Source: Galactobacter sp052108535
GTDB lineage: Bacteria > Actinomycetota > Actinomycetes > Actinomycetales > Micrococcaceae
Assembly (NCBI GenBank): GCA_052108535.1
Contig: JBQDZM010000013.1
Span: 1 to 64,000, forward strand
DNA: 64,000 bases
Direction: 5' to 3'
In this document: positions 50,873 to 59,450 of the stretch, one piece after another
How the letters are laid out: each line of letters opens with the position of its first letter
How positions within the stretch are numbered: position 1 is the stretch's first letter
The notes under the pieces: generated by a model
Databases searched by the model: none
What the model was told of the DNA's origin: nothing
The model's input: the letters and a program-made list of their open reading frames with translations, nothing else
Made by a program: the position numbers and the translations under genes

Positions 50873-51361
50873 TCAGCCGCGGTGCTTGGCAAAGAAATCC
50901 CTTAAGAGGGCGGCGCACTCGCCGTCACGCACCCCAGCGAAGAGCTCCACCCAATGGTTCAGCCGGGGTTCCCTGAGGACGTCGAATACGCTGCCGGCCG
51001 CACCGGCCTTGGCATCCCATGCACCGATTACTACTCGCGGTACTCGCGCCAACACGATGGCGCCTGCGCACATGGCGCACGGTTCCAACGTGACGGTGAG
51101 GGTACAGCCCGTCAGTCGCCAGCCGTCGGCCATTCCGCGGGCCGTGAGTTCCGCGGCTGCGGCGCGCAGCGCCACGATCTCGGCGTGACCCGTAGGGTCG
51201 CCATGGTGTTCCCGGACATTGTGGCCCCGGCCGATGATCTCGCCAGCGGCGTCGGTGACCACTGCGCCGATCGGGACGTCACCGTGGCTCCCGGCCACAC
51301 TGGCCTCGGCTAGGGCAGCCTGCATCCAGGCGTCGGCCTGTACTGGGGGGACGGGACTCAC
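50873..51361 (-). CDS. tadA: tRNA-specific adenosine deaminase TadA
   Basis: 162 residues. Zinc deaminase motifs: HAE in TGHAEIVALR and PCxxC in LEPCAMCAGAIVLARV, with GHNVREHHGDP before. TadA makes inosine-34 in tRNA-Arg(ACG), which this window also encodes at 56624-56697. The start is uncertain: I take GTG at 51359-51361 (reading MSPVPPVQADAWMQAAL); the open frame reaches into the palindrome at 51402-51447, which is unlikely to be coding, and ATG 51325 would be the minimal start. Confidence 0.92.
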   Translation of the reverse strand: MSPVPPVQADAWMQAALAEASVAGSHGDVPIGAVVTDAAGEIIGRGHNVREHHGDPTGHAEIVALRAAAAELTARGMADGWRLTGCTLTVTLEPCAMCAGAIVLARVPRVVIGAWDAKAGAAGSVFDVLREPRLNHWVELFAGVRDGECAALLRDFFAKHRG

Positions 51362-51401
51362 AAGCTCAACGTTAGTCGGTGCCACACTCTGCGGTGCGCA
51401 A

Positions 51402-51447
51402 ACACATCCGTCGGTATGGATCGCCTGATCCATACCGACGGATGTGT
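51402..51447. repeat. Perfect 21-bp palindrome with 4-nt loop between tadA and upp
   Basis: ACACATCCGTCGGTATGGATC and its exact complement, separated by GCCT. It lies between two divergent genes, 48 bp before upp and about 40 bp before the tadA start. No T-run, and a terminator makes little sense in a divergent region; an operator or cruciform is more likely. Confidence 0.9.
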
Positions 51448-51494
51448 CATCCCACCGACGCGTGTGCCGACGCTCGAGCGGCTAGGCTGGTCCC

Positions 51495-52133
51495 ATGCGC
51501 GTCACGGTTGTGGATCATCCCCTGGTAGCTCACAAGGTCTCTGTCCTGCGGGACAAGAACACACCTTCCCCCGTCTTCCGGCAGCTTACCGACGAATTGG
51601 TGACCCTGCTGGCCTACGAAGCCACCCGGGAGGTGCGCACCACCACCATCACCGTCGAGACCCCAGTCGCGACCACCACGGGCACCGCCTTCGCGAAGCC
51701 CACCCCGCTGGTGGTCCCGATCCTGCGAGCGGGCCTCGGCATGCTGGAGGGGATGACCCGTCTGGTTCCCACCGCAGAAGTCGGGTTCCTCGGCATGGCT
51801 CGTAACGAGGAGACGCTGGACATCATCACGTACGCGGAGCGCCTGCCTGATGACCTCACCGGCCGGCAGGTCTTCGTCATCGACCCGATGCTTGCCACGG
51901 GCGGCACCTTGGTGGAGTCCATCAAGTACCTCTTTGCCCACGGCGCGGAGTCGGTGACTTGCATCTGCTTGATCGCGGCCCCCGAGGGCATCGCGAAGCT
52001 GGAGGAACACCACGGGGACAACGACAACGTCCATCTGGTGATTGCGTCCTTGGACGAAGGCCTCAACGAGAAGTCCTACATCGTCCCCGGCCTGGGTGAC
52101 GCAGGCGACCGGCTCTACGGGCTCGCCGAGTAA
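51495..52133 (+). CDS. upp: Uracil phosphoribosyltransferase
   Basis: 212 residues. PRPP-binding motif VFVIDPMLATGGTLVESI near 130 and the uracil site YIVPGLGDAGDRLYGL at the end; also RAGLGMLEGM near 80. Salvages uracil to UMP. The start MRVTVVDHPLVAHKVSVLRD is typical. The 46-bp palindrome at 51402-51447 precedes it. A strong hairpin follows. Confidence 0.97.
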   Translation: MRVTVVDHPLVAHKVSVLRDKNTPSPVFRQLTDELVTLLAYEATREVRTTTITVETPVATTTGTAFAKPTPLVVPILRAGLGMLEGMTRLVPTAEVGFLGMARNEETLDIITYAERLPDDLTGRQVFVIDPMLATGGTLVESIKYLFAHGAESVTCICLIAAPEGIAKLEEHHGDNDNVHLVIASLDEGLNEKSYIVPGLGDAGDRLYGLAE

Positions 52134-52145
52134 CGACCTTTTCAA

Positions 52146-52195
52146 TGCCCGACGACGCGGCCTGACGCACCAGCGTCAGGCCGCGTCGTCGGGCA
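52146..52195. terminator. Bidirectional terminator between upp and the histidine kinase
   Basis: Perfect 23-bp stem starting TGCCCGACGACGCGGCC with loop ACCA, between convergent genes. Its TGCCCGACGACGC arm repeats the word found at 7734 and, reversed, at 42937 and 4457. Confidence 0.85.
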
Positions 52196-52227
52196 TGGGT
52201 TGGCGGGCGCGCCACCGGCTGGCACCG

Positions 52228-53862
52228 TCAGGCTGTCGCGGTCGCCTGGGGGAACTCGACCGTGAACGTGGTGTCTCCCGGCTGCGACTCGACGCGGATA
52301 CTGCCTCCGTGGGCTTCCACGATGGCCTTCACGATGGCCAGGCCGAGTCCCGTGGTCGGCGCGGCCCCGGAACGAGCGCTATCGGCCCTCGCGAAGCGGT
52401 CGAAGACCTTGTCCTTGAAGTCCTCTGAGATCCCTTCGCCGGTGTCATGCACCGTCAATTGGGCACGTCCGGTGGCAGACACTCCGACCGTCACCGTGAC
52501 CTGGGTGCCCTCCGAGGTGTGTTTGCGGGCATTCGACATGAGGTTCTGCACCACACGGTGAATCTGGTTCTCGTCCCCGCGCACCATGACGGGGTCGTCC
52601 GAGGTGGAGACGAACTCCCAGGAATGATCCGGGGCAGCGACCTCGAAGTCCAGGCACAGGTCGCACGCCGTCCGGGTGAGGTCCACGTCCACCGGATCGG
52701 AGGTCGGCTGGTTATTGTCCAGTCGCGAGAGCAGCAGCAGACTCTCCACAAGTTCCGCCATGCGTTTGGTCTGTTCATGGACCCGGTCGAGTGAGCGCTC
52801 CCCGTCCTCGGAAAGGGATTCTGTGGCGCCGAGCAGCTCGGCGTACCCCTGCACGGCAGCCAAGGGGGTGCGCAGTTCATGGGAGGCATCCGCGGCGAAG
52901 CGGCGCATACGTTCTTCCGCCGCGGCACGCACGTCCAGCGCCCCATCCACATTGTCGAGGAGGTTGTTCAGGGCCTGGCCCACGTTGCCGACCTCGGTCC
53001 CTGGCTCGGAGTCCTTGGGTGTCACCCGGACTGAGGAGAGCTCCACGTCGAGGCGCTCCAGCGGCTGCGCGGCCACGGTGGATGCCACCGCGGAAACTCG
53101 GGCAAGTGGGCGCAACGCGCGGGTGATCAGCAATGAGCCGACGGCCCCGACCACGATAGTTCCACCCAAGCAGATCAGCGCCATGGACAGGTCCAGCGTC
53201 GCCAGGGTGCGGGTGGTGGCCGCCGTGGGCACCGCGACCACAGTGTGTGCAGAGACCGTGCTGCCCTCATCCTGGTTCTCGATCTGGATCCCGCGGGTCA
53301 TGATCAGGTACCGGCCGATACTCAGATCCACTTTGCGAGACTCGGTCCTGTCGAGGCCGGAGGTGGCGCTGAGCAGCCTTCGCGCATCGGCATCGGAGAG
53401 CCGGAGGGACCTCACCCCGGCCGAGTCGGGATCCTGGTACAGCGGCGGGATTGCGTACGAGCCTGCGGTGATGACACCCGTGATGGTCCCTGCCGGAACG
53501 CCGGACGGGGCTGGGCGATCCGAGGCGAGGCTGCTGATCTGCGCCCCTGCACGCTCCGAGGCCGTTCTCAGGTCCTCCAGCAACTGGCCGTTCAGACGAG
53601 CAGACATCGTGGCATGGGTGGCACCCGAGATGATGACGGATCCCAGCAGCAACAGGGACAGCACCAGGCCCACCAGGCGCGTTCGCAGGGGCATCGGTCT
53701 ACGCTTGGCCGGCCGCTTCCGTTGGTGCTCCGGGTGTTCGGTCGGGCTACCCGTTATGTATGTCGTGGGCGCGCTGGACTCCGCCTCGCCCCTGGACGGG
53801 TCCACGCGGAGGGGCGGGCCGGGCACTGGACGCGGATCGGGACCCTGTGGCGCAGTGGTCAT
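52228..53862 (-). CDS. Two-component sensor histidine kinase
   Basis: 544 residues. A proline-rich cytoplasmic N-terminus of about 55 residues, a membrane helix (LVGLVLSLLLLGSVIISGA), an extracellular domain of about 140, a second helix near 230 (ALICLGGTIVVGAVGSLLI), HAMP, HisKA with catalytic histidine in AADASHELRTPLAAVQGYAELL near 330, and HATPase with NLMSNARKHT, DTGEGI and GLGLAIVKAIVEAHGG. It resembles actinobacterial TcrY/MtrB-type kinases of the OmpR class. The GTG/ATG overlap with the regulator gene (53859-53862) shows they form a pair. Signal unknown. Confidence 0.94.
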   Translation of the reverse strand: MTTAPQGPDPRPVPGPPLRVDPSRGEAESSAPTTYITGSPTEHPEHQRKRPAKRRPMPLRTRLVGLVLSLLLLGSVIISGATHATMSARLNGQLLEDLRTASERAGAQISSLASDRPAPSGVPAGTITGVITAGSYAIPPLYQDPDSAGVRSLRLSDADARRLLSATSGLDRTESRKVDLSIGRYLIMTRGIQIENQDEGSTVSAHTVVAVPTAATTRTLATLDLSMALICLGGTIVVGAVGSLLITRALRPLARVSAVASTVAAQPLERLDVELSSVRVTPKDSEPGTEVGNVGQALNNLLDNVDGALDVRAAAEERMRRFAADASHELRTPLAAVQGYAELLGATESLSEDGERSLDRVHEQTKRMAELVESLLLLSRLDNNQPTSDPVDVDLTRTACDLCLDFEVAAPDHSWEFVSTSDDPVMVRGDENQIHRVVQNLMSNARKHTSEGTQVTVTVGVSATGRAQLTVHDTGEGISEDFKDKVFDRFARADSARSGAAPTTGLGLAIVKAIVEAHGGSIRVESQPGDTTFTVEFPQATATA

Positions 53863-54599
53863 GCTGCCGGTTTGAGGACGTACCCTGCGCCTCGCACCGT
53901 GTGGATCATGGACTCGCGGCCCACGTCGATCTTCTTACGCAGGTAGGAGATGTAGAGCTCCACGATGTTGGCCTGACCGCCGAAATCGTAGTTCCAGACG
54001 GCATCAAGGATCTGAGGCTTGGAGAGCACCCGGCGCGGGTTCTCCATGAGATAGCGCAGCAGGTCGAATTCGGTGGCGGTCAGCTGGATATCATCGCCGC
54101 CCCGGGACACCTCGTGGCTGTCCGTATTCAGGGTCAAATCGCCGACCACCAGTTCGGCCTCATCTGCCGTGGCGACGCCGGACCGTTGCACCAGTCGGTG
54201 CAGTCGCAGCAGGACCTCCTCGAGGCTGAACGGCTTGGTGACGTAGTCGTCGCCGCCAACAGCGAGGCCTTGGATGCGGTCGTCGACGGTGTCCTTGGCG
54301 GTGAGGAAGAGCGCAGGCACGTCAGGGAGGAAGGCGCGGACCCGGGTGAGAACCTCTGGTCCTTCGAAACCGGGCAGCATCCAGTCCAGGACCAGGACGT
54401 CTGGCTGGTGGGTGCGGGCCTGCTTCACCGCGTCCGGGCCGTCATGAGCCACATACACGTCCCACCCGAGCATGCGGGTGCCCATGCTCACGAGCTCGGC
54501 TAGGGACGGTTCGTCATCCACCACGAGTGCACGGATCGGAGAGCCGTCTGGATGCTCGAGCCGGGGCAGTTGCTGGGGGGAGAAACGCGAGGTGGTCAT
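53859..54599 (-). CDS. OmpR-family response regulator
   Basis: 246 residues. Receiver: DDEPSLAELVSMG, phosphorylated aspartate in VLDWMLPGFEG near 71, and the TKPF lysine near 122. C-terminal winged helix: LTATEFDLLRYLMENPRRVLSKPQIL and the RGAGYVLKP end. Paired with the kinase encoded immediately downstream on the minus strand. The 545-bp region upstream probably carries its promoter; no obvious regulator repeat was recognised. Confidence 0.95.
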   Translation of the reverse strand: MTTSRFSPQQLPRLEHPDGSPIRALVVDDEPSLAELVSMGTRMLGWDVYVAHDGPDAVKQARTHQPDVLVLDWMLPGFEGPEVLTRVRAFLPDVPALFLTAKDTVDDRIQGLAVGGDDYVTKPFSLEEVLLRLHRLVQRSGVATADEAELVVGDLTLNTDSHEVSRGGDDIQLTATEFDLLRYLMENPRRVLSKPQILDAVWNYDFGGQANIVELYISYLRKKIDVGRESMIHTVRGAGYVLKPAA

Positions 54600-55144
54600 G
54601 AAAGAACTCTCTCCGAGGCAGGTGGGGCCATGCTGTAACCATGCTGTGTCAGGACTGTGTGCCCTGCGTACCTCTCTTCTATATCAAACGTCAAGAGTGG
54701 AGCGAATAGTATGCGGCGACATGCATTATCTGGAGGCGGCGGCTGGTGATGCTCTGTGAAGGCGTCGATGCTCTTGCCGGGACTGAAGTTCCCCGTATCG
54801 ATAGGGATCTTATGAACCGATCCGGACTTTTGAAGCATTTCTTTCACGACTTGCTCCCGGCGTGACGTGCTTCACATTCGTCATTCTGCGTCTCAAAAAG
54901 TGAGACAGCCGCATAATCCTCCCTTGCAAACGCCGAATGTTACGCGCATGATGTCATGTGTGAAGCGGAGCACCGCACCCCTGGTCGTCACCGACATGAC
55001 GTTGGTTCCAGGGACCGGCGCGCCCTGCTGTCGACGTCGAATGCTCCCGCCGCGCACCCCGCGCGGCTGAACCCAGCTACGGCCACTCGCCGTATCAGAT
55101 GCATTCCTCGCCGCATCGCGGCCACCAGCTCCTCGAGGAGAACC
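54600..55144. other. Intergenic region between the response regulator and the winged-helix gene
   Basis: Divergent promoters are expected. Visible elements: GTCTCA-AAAAG-TGAGAC hairpin (54889-54905) and CATGA-TG-TCATG (54947-54958). AGGAGA precedes the ATG at 55145. No gene is supported in between; short frames in both strands lack homology features. Confidence 0.4.
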
Positions 55145-55918
55145 ATGAGCACCCAGCCCGGATACGTCCACGTTTCAGTTCGCAACGCCCAGAGCCGCGC
55201 AGCAGCGGCCAAGCGGCAGGCTGCCTGGCAGATGACCTCTGCCGCACGGCACCCCAATCATGCGGATATTCATCAGGGCGGTCCGTCCGCAGTCCTCGAG
55301 CACGCGCAACAGGGGCCGATCACTGTGGGAGAGACCAAAGCGCGTGGATTCGTGCTCTACGTGGGACTGGATGAGGCCTCCGCCGCTGCGGCCGGCACCT
55401 CTCTGACCCAGCTCGCAACCCAGGTTCGCGGTTTCCTGCAGACGCTTGCACCCGAGGCGCAGACCCACGCGGCCGTGGCTCTCGCTGCGGCCTCGGCCCA
55501 CGGAAACGACCTGGAGGTCGTCCGGCAGGCCCTGGGTGACCCCACCATTAGCCGCACCCCCCGTGCGCCGCAGCGTCAGCAGTCCGGAACGGTAGCGACC
55601 GGCGTGCTGATCGATCTGTCCCGGCGTGAAGTGCAATTGGACGGGGACAAGCTCAATCTCACCTTCAAGGAGTTCGAACTGCTGAACTACCTGGTGGAGA
55701 ACGGTTCCCGCACCGTAGGTCGCGAGGAACTGCTGGAGAGCCTGTGGAAGGACGCGGAGGAGACGCCCAACGAGCGCACCATCGACGTCCACATCCGTCG
55801 GCTGCGCTCCAAGCTGGGGCGCCTGTCCAACACCGTGCGGACGGTGCGCGGCCAGGGGTACCGCTTCTACGAGCATCCCGAGGTCACGGTTTGGGCCGCT
55901 CCTGAGTACTCCATCTGA
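55145..55918 (+). CDS. Winged-helix (OmpR/PhoB-type) DNA-binding protein without receiver domain
   Basis: 257 residues. The C-terminal ~95 residues are a trans_reg_C winged helix (LDGDKLNLTFKEFELLNYLVENGSRTVGREELLESLWKDAEETPNERTIDVHIRRLRSKLG ... TVRGQGYRF). The N-terminal 150 residues are Ala/Gln-rich with no aspartate phospho-acceptor pattern. So it is an orphan, probably constitutive regulator, similar to wHTH proteins common in Micrococcaceae. The ATG follows AGGAG. The longer upstream frame is low-complexity and rejected. A terminator follows at 55932. Confidence 0.85.
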   Translation: MSTQPGYVHVSVRNAQSRAAAAKRQAAWQMTSAARHPNHADIHQGGPSAVLEHAQQGPITVGETKARGFVLYVGLDEASAAAAGTSLTQLATQVRGFLQTLAPEAQTHAAVALAAASAHGNDLEVVRQALGDPTISRTPRAPQRQQSGTVATGVLIDLSRREVQLDGDKLNLTFKEFELLNYLVENGSRTVGREELLESLWKDAEETPNERTIDVHIRRLRSKLGRLSNTVRTVRGQGYRFYEHPEVTVWAAPEYSI

Positions 55919-55931
55919 CCCAGATCTTTTC

Positions 55932-55968
55932 GGGACCCCGCCTGGCGCACATCGCCCGGCGGGGTCCC
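55932..55968 (+). terminator. Terminator after the winged-helix gene
   Basis: GGGACCCCGCC pairs perfectly with GGCGGGGTCCC across a 15-nt loop, followed by TGCTTTTGT on the plus strand; a good intrinsic terminator just before the sixA start. Confidence 0.8.
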
Positions 55969-55984
55969 TGCTTTTGTCCGTAGG

Positions 55985-56515
55985 ATGACGAATATGAGCC
56001 ACTCCGATGAGCGAACCCTGTTGCTGCTGCGCCATGCCCAGGCCGAGGCCCCTTGGAGCATGCCGGATGTGGAGCGTGGGCTGACGGCGCACGGCGGGGA
56101 CCAGGCGCGCCGTGTGGGGGAGTATCTGGCGGAATCCTCCTTGCTCCCCGACGCGGCCGTGGTGTCCGATGCGCGTCGGACCAGGGCCACCTACGCCTGG
56201 ATTGCCTCCGTGCTGGGCGAGGACGCTCCGAGCGCCTACCTGGACGAACGGCTCTATGAGTCGTCCGCAGCCACCATGATCGCGGTCATCAACGAGACAC
56301 CAGCCTCCGTGCGTTCGCTGATGGTGGTGGGACACCTTCCCACGGTTCAGGATGCAGCCATGCGGCTCAGTTCTGCGGAGTCGGACGAAGATGCCGTGCT
56401 TGATATGGCCAACGGCTATCCGCCTGCGGGGTTGTGCGTGTTCAAGGTCCCGGGGGAGTGGGAAGAGCTCGATGGGCGAGACGCCCGGCTGGAGCGCTTC
56501 ATCACCATGGGGTGA
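55985..56515 (+). CDS. sixA: Histidine phosphatase SixA-like
   Basis: 176 residues. N-terminal LLLLRHAQAEAP carries the RHG-type (RHA) phosphohistidine motif, and VVGHLPTVQDAAMRL holds the second catalytic histidine. SixA removes phosphate from phosphohistidine in phosphotransfer proteins. The start ATG lies 70 nt after the previous stop; an alternative ATG four codons later (MSHSDE) is possible. Independent gene after a terminator. Confidence 0.85.
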   Translation: MTNMSHSDERTLLLLRHAQAEAPWSMPDVERGLTAHGGDQARRVGEYLAESSLLPDAAVVSDARRTRATYAWIASVLGEDAPSAYLDERLYESSAATMIAVINETPASVRSLMVVGHLPTVQDAAMRLSSAESDEDAVLDMANGYPPAGLCVFKVPGEWEELDGRDARLERFITMG

Positions 56516-56593
56516 GCGTTTGCGCCGTCATCATGCGGGAGCTCCGCCGTGCGGGTCCCGCCGTGATGTGGGCGCATAGGAGGAAACGCAAAA

Positions 56594-56615
56594 GGCCCCG
56601 CGTTTCCGCGAGGCC
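56594..56615 (-). terminator. Terminator after tRNA-Arg
   Basis: GGCCTCGCG/CGCGGGGCC stem (one mismatch) followed by TTTTGCG on the minus strand; typical intrinsic terminator right behind the tRNA. Confidence 0.8.
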
Positions 56616-56623
56616 TGATTTGG

Positions 56624-56697
<74 letters not shown>

Positions 56698-56834
56698 ATA
56701 CCGTTCGCAAGTCCCCGGAACCCGGTTCGTTGCGACCTCGAATGACTTTACACGGGTTCCGAAGGGCACGCAAAACGGGGGGAGGGTGCAGGGGGAAAGA
56801 GCGACCCACTAAGCAGCATAAATATACCGGTCTA

Positions 56835-56850
56835 TGTGACCTTAGTCACT
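56835..56850. promoter_or_regulatory. CRP/GlxR-like operator upstream of pckG
   Basis: TGTGA-CCTTAG-TCACT differs from the TGTGA-N6-TCACA consensus of CRP/GlxR at one position. It is about 160 bp before the pckG start. GlxR/CRP control of pck is known in corynebacteria; here it is an inference from the motif. Confidence 0.55.
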
Positions 56851-57008
56851 TCACGAACCTGTGGGAACCCCGGAATCATGCGGAAGTTGCCCCCGCCAAA
56901 GGCCCACGATGGCGGCGTTGGTGATCTCCGTCCCATTCGGCATCAGCGTCGCTAAGCCTTGCTCCCCTACGATCAGTGCACCACCTGATGAACCGGAGGA
57001 ACCCCTTC

Positions 57009-58847
57009 ATGACTACCGTCACCGAGACGCAGCTACAGGCCGTCAAGAATGCAGCACCGACCACCCACGCCAAGTTGGCTCAGTGGGTTGCGGAGGTTGC
57101 CGCACTGACCACGCCGGAGCGTGTCTATTGGGTCGACGGCAGCGAAGAGGAGAACGCTCGCCTCACCGACGAACTCGTCGAGGCCGGCACCCTGACGCGG
57201 CTCAACCCGGAGACCTTCCCCAACTCCTTCGCTGCCTTCTCCGATCCCAGCGACGTGGCTCGTGTGGAAGAGCGCACCTTCATCTGCTCCGAGGAGGAGA
57301 AGGACGCGGGCTTCACCAACAACTGGGCGGACCCGAAGGAGATGAAGGAGACCCTGAACGGTCTCTTCGCTGGCTCCATGCGTGGACGCACCATGTACGT
57401 GATTCCGTTCGTGATGGGACACCTGGACGCCGCCGAGCCCGCCTTCGGCGTGGAGATCACCGACTCCGCCTACGTTGTGGCGTCCATGCGCATCATGGCC
57501 ACCATTGGTACGGACGTGCTCCGTAAGCTCGAGGCCCAGGATGCCTTCTTCGTTCCCGCGCTGCACTCCCTGGGTGCGCCGCTGGAAGCCGGTCAGGAGG
57601 ATGTTTCGTGGCCGTGCAACGACACCAAGTACATCGTCCACTTCCCGGAGACCCGCGAGATCGTTTCCTACGGCTCCGGCTACGGCGGAAATGCCCTGCT
57701 CGGTAAGAAGTGCTACGCGCTGCGTATCGCCTCGGTCATCGCCCGCGACGAGGGCTGGCTCGCGGAGCACATGCTCATCCTGAAGCTGACCAGCCCGCAG
57801 GGCAAGACTTACCACATCGCTGCGGCCTTCCCGTCCGCCTGCGGTAAGACCAACCTGGCGTTGATCGACCCCACCGTTGAGGGCTGGAAGGCGGAGACCC
57901 TGGGGGATGACATCTCCTGGATGCGCTTCGGTCAGCAGGGCGAACTGCGTGCCATCAACCCCGAGGCCGGTCTGTTCGGCGTGGCCCCCGGCACCGGCTG
58001 GTCCACCAACCCCAACGCCATGCGCGCCATCGCCAAGGGCAACTCCATCTTCACCAACGTGGCGCTCACCGACGATGGCGGCGTGTGGTGGGAAGGCATG
58101 ACCGATGAGGAACCCGAGCACCTGACTGACTGGCTCGGTCAGGACTGGACCCCGGACATGGATCGTCCTGCAGCCCACCCGAACTCCCGTTTCTGCACGC
58201 CGATCGATCAGATCGATATGCTCTCCAAGGAATACTTCGATCCCGAGGGCGTGAAGGTGGACGCCATCCTCTTCGGCGGCCGTCGTAAGACCACCGTTCC
58301 GCTGGTCACCCAGGCACGGACCTGGACCTCGGGTGTGTTCATGGGTTCCACCCTGTCCTCGGAAACCACCGCGGCCGCAGCCGGCGCCGTCGGCCGCGTG
58401 CGCCGTGACCCCATGGCCATGCTGCCCTTCATCGGCTACAACGCTGGTGACTACCTGAACCACTGGGACTCGATCTCGGAGCGCGGGAACGCGGAACAGC
58501 TGCCCCAGGTCTTCCTGGTGAACTGGTTCCGTCGCGACGCCGAGGGCGGCTTCGCCTGGCCCGGCTTCTCCGAGAACTCTCGCGTGCTCAAGTGGGTCGT
58601 GGAGCGCATCGAGGGGCAGGCAGAGGCCACGGACACCCCCATCGGTTTGATCCCCGCACCGGGATCCTTGGACGTGAGCGGTCTGAACATGAGCGATGAC
58701 CAGCTCGCGGAGGCCACCCGCGTCGACGTCAACGAATGGCGTGCGGAACTCCCGGGTATCGAGGAGTGGTACTCCAACTTCGGTGATGCTCTCCCGGCGT
58801 CACTGCGCGCCGAACTCGACGCTCTGAAGGAGCGCCTGGACGGCTGA
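57009..58847 (+). CDS. pckG: Phosphoenolpyruvate carboxykinase (GTP)
   Basis: 612 residues, the length of GTP-dependent PEPCK. Seen: the P-loop FPSACGKTNLALIDPT near 285 with the active cysteine, YGSGYGGNALLGKKCYALRIAS, kinase-2 region GDDISWMRFG, and NWFRRDAEGGFAWPGFSENSRVLKWV. Decarboxylates oxaloacetate to PEP for gluconeogenesis. ATG at 57009 has GGAGG 9-10 nt upstream; a start at 56976 is rejected. The upstream CRP-like box and AT-rich stretch fit a catabolite-regulated promoter. Two strong hairpins follow. Confidence 0.98.
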   Translation: MTTVTETQLQAVKNAAPTTHAKLAQWVAEVAALTTPERVYWVDGSEEENARLTDELVEAGTLTRLNPETFPNSFAAFSDPSDVARVEERTFICSEEEKDAGFTNNWADPKEMKETLNGLFAGSMRGRTMYVIPFVMGHLDAAEPAFGVEITDSAYVVASMRIMATIGTDVLRKLEAQDAFFVPALHSLGAPLEAGQEDVSWPCNDTKYIVHFPETREIVSYGSGYGGNALLGKKCYALRIASVIARDEGWLAEHMLILKLTSPQGKTYHIAAAFPSACGKTNLALIDPTVEGWKAETLGDDISWMRFGQQGELRAINPEAGLFGVAPGTGWSTNPNAMRAIAKGNSIFTNVALTDDGGVWWEGMTDEEPEHLTDWLGQDWTPDMDRPAAHPNSRFCTPIDQIDMLSKEYFDPEGVKVDAILFGGRRKTTVPLVTQARTWTSGVFMGSTLSSETTAAAAGAVGRVRRDPMAMLPFIGYNAGDYLNHWDSISERGNAEQLPQVFLVNWFRRDAEGGFAWPGFSENSRVLKWVVERIEGQAEATDTPIGLIPAPGSLDVSGLNMSDDQLAEATRVDVNEWRAELPGIEEWYSNFGDALPASLRAELDALKERLDG

Positions 58848-58868
58848 CACCTCACTCGTGTCCTGACG

Positions 58869-58902
58869 CGTGTGCCCCCGACGGAAACGTCGGGGGCACA
58901 CG
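58869..58902 (+). terminator. Terminator after pckG with GAAA loop
   Basis: Perfect 15-bp stem CGTGTGCCCCCGACG with a GAAA tetraloop, 22 bp after the pckG stop. Stable tetraloop; short T content after. Confidence 0.8.
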
Positions 58903-58921
58903 TGCGTTCTGAACACGCAAG

Positions 58922-58959
58922 GTGCCCGACGGCGGGTGGCGCCACTCGCCGTCGGGCAC
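58922..58959. terminator. Second hairpin, between convergent pckG and 58974 gene
   Basis: GTGCCCGACGGCGGGTGGC pairs with its copy (one G-T) around GGCGCC, 19 bp stem. Acts for the minus-strand genes. Carries the TGCCCGACGGCG word shared with 31775. Confidence 0.75.
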
Positions 58960-58973
58960 AGATCCGCAGCGGG

Positions 58974-59450
58974 TCAGTTCGTGAAGATCCGGGGCTCCGC
59001 CCCGTCCGGTTCCAGCTCGCCCCACGTGTACTCGCCCTGGGCCTCGGTGTAGGGCTGCAAGAGCGCAACGACGTCTCCGCTGCGGTGTTCTGCAGTGACG
59101 TGCAGGGCATCGCCGGCCGCGTCACTATCAAGCAGGGTCACATCGGAGACGATGGCGGCAGCGTCGATGTCCGCAGCTTGTTCTACGAGCGCCAGATAGA
59201 GATCCTCGATGGTGTCTTCTGCGTCGACCTCTTCGGTTTCCTCCTCAGGGGCCACAAACACCAAGCGCAGCGGCGGCTGCCCGTCGTCTGGGGCGTCGTC
59301 GCCGTCGGCGGCACGACGGGCGGTGGCCGCGTCATTCTCCAGGACCACGGCGAAGGGCATCACCGCGCCCTGCTGATTCAACTGGTCCTGCCCCATGGAC
59401 AAGGCCGTGCCGATGACGAGGTCCAGGTCGTGGCTTGGATCGGTGCTCAT
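58974..59450 (-). CDS. Hypothetical acidic protein
   Basis: 158 residues, rich in Asp, Glu and Ala (EEETEEVDAEDTIEDL), cytosolic by appearance. No family recognised. Its ATG overlaps the manB stop by 4 nt (59447-59450), so it is co-translated with the phosphomannomutase and may act with it or simply share expression. Small conserved proteins of this type occur beside manB in several Micrococcales, to my memory. It ends just before the bidirectional hairpin. Confidence 0.7.
   Translation of the reverse strand: MSTDPSHDLDLVIGTALSMGQDQLNQQGAVMPFAVVLENDAATARRAADGDDAPDDGQPPLRLVFVAPEEETEEVDAEDTIEDLYLALVEQAADIDAAAIVSDVTLLDSDAAGDALHVTAEHRSGDVVALLQPYTEAQGEYTWGELEPDGAEPRIFTN

Noticed and set aside
54596..54847. 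An 83-residue minus-strand frame overlapping the response-regulator start region
   Set aside because: It overlaps the likely promoter/leader of the response regulator and has no family features.
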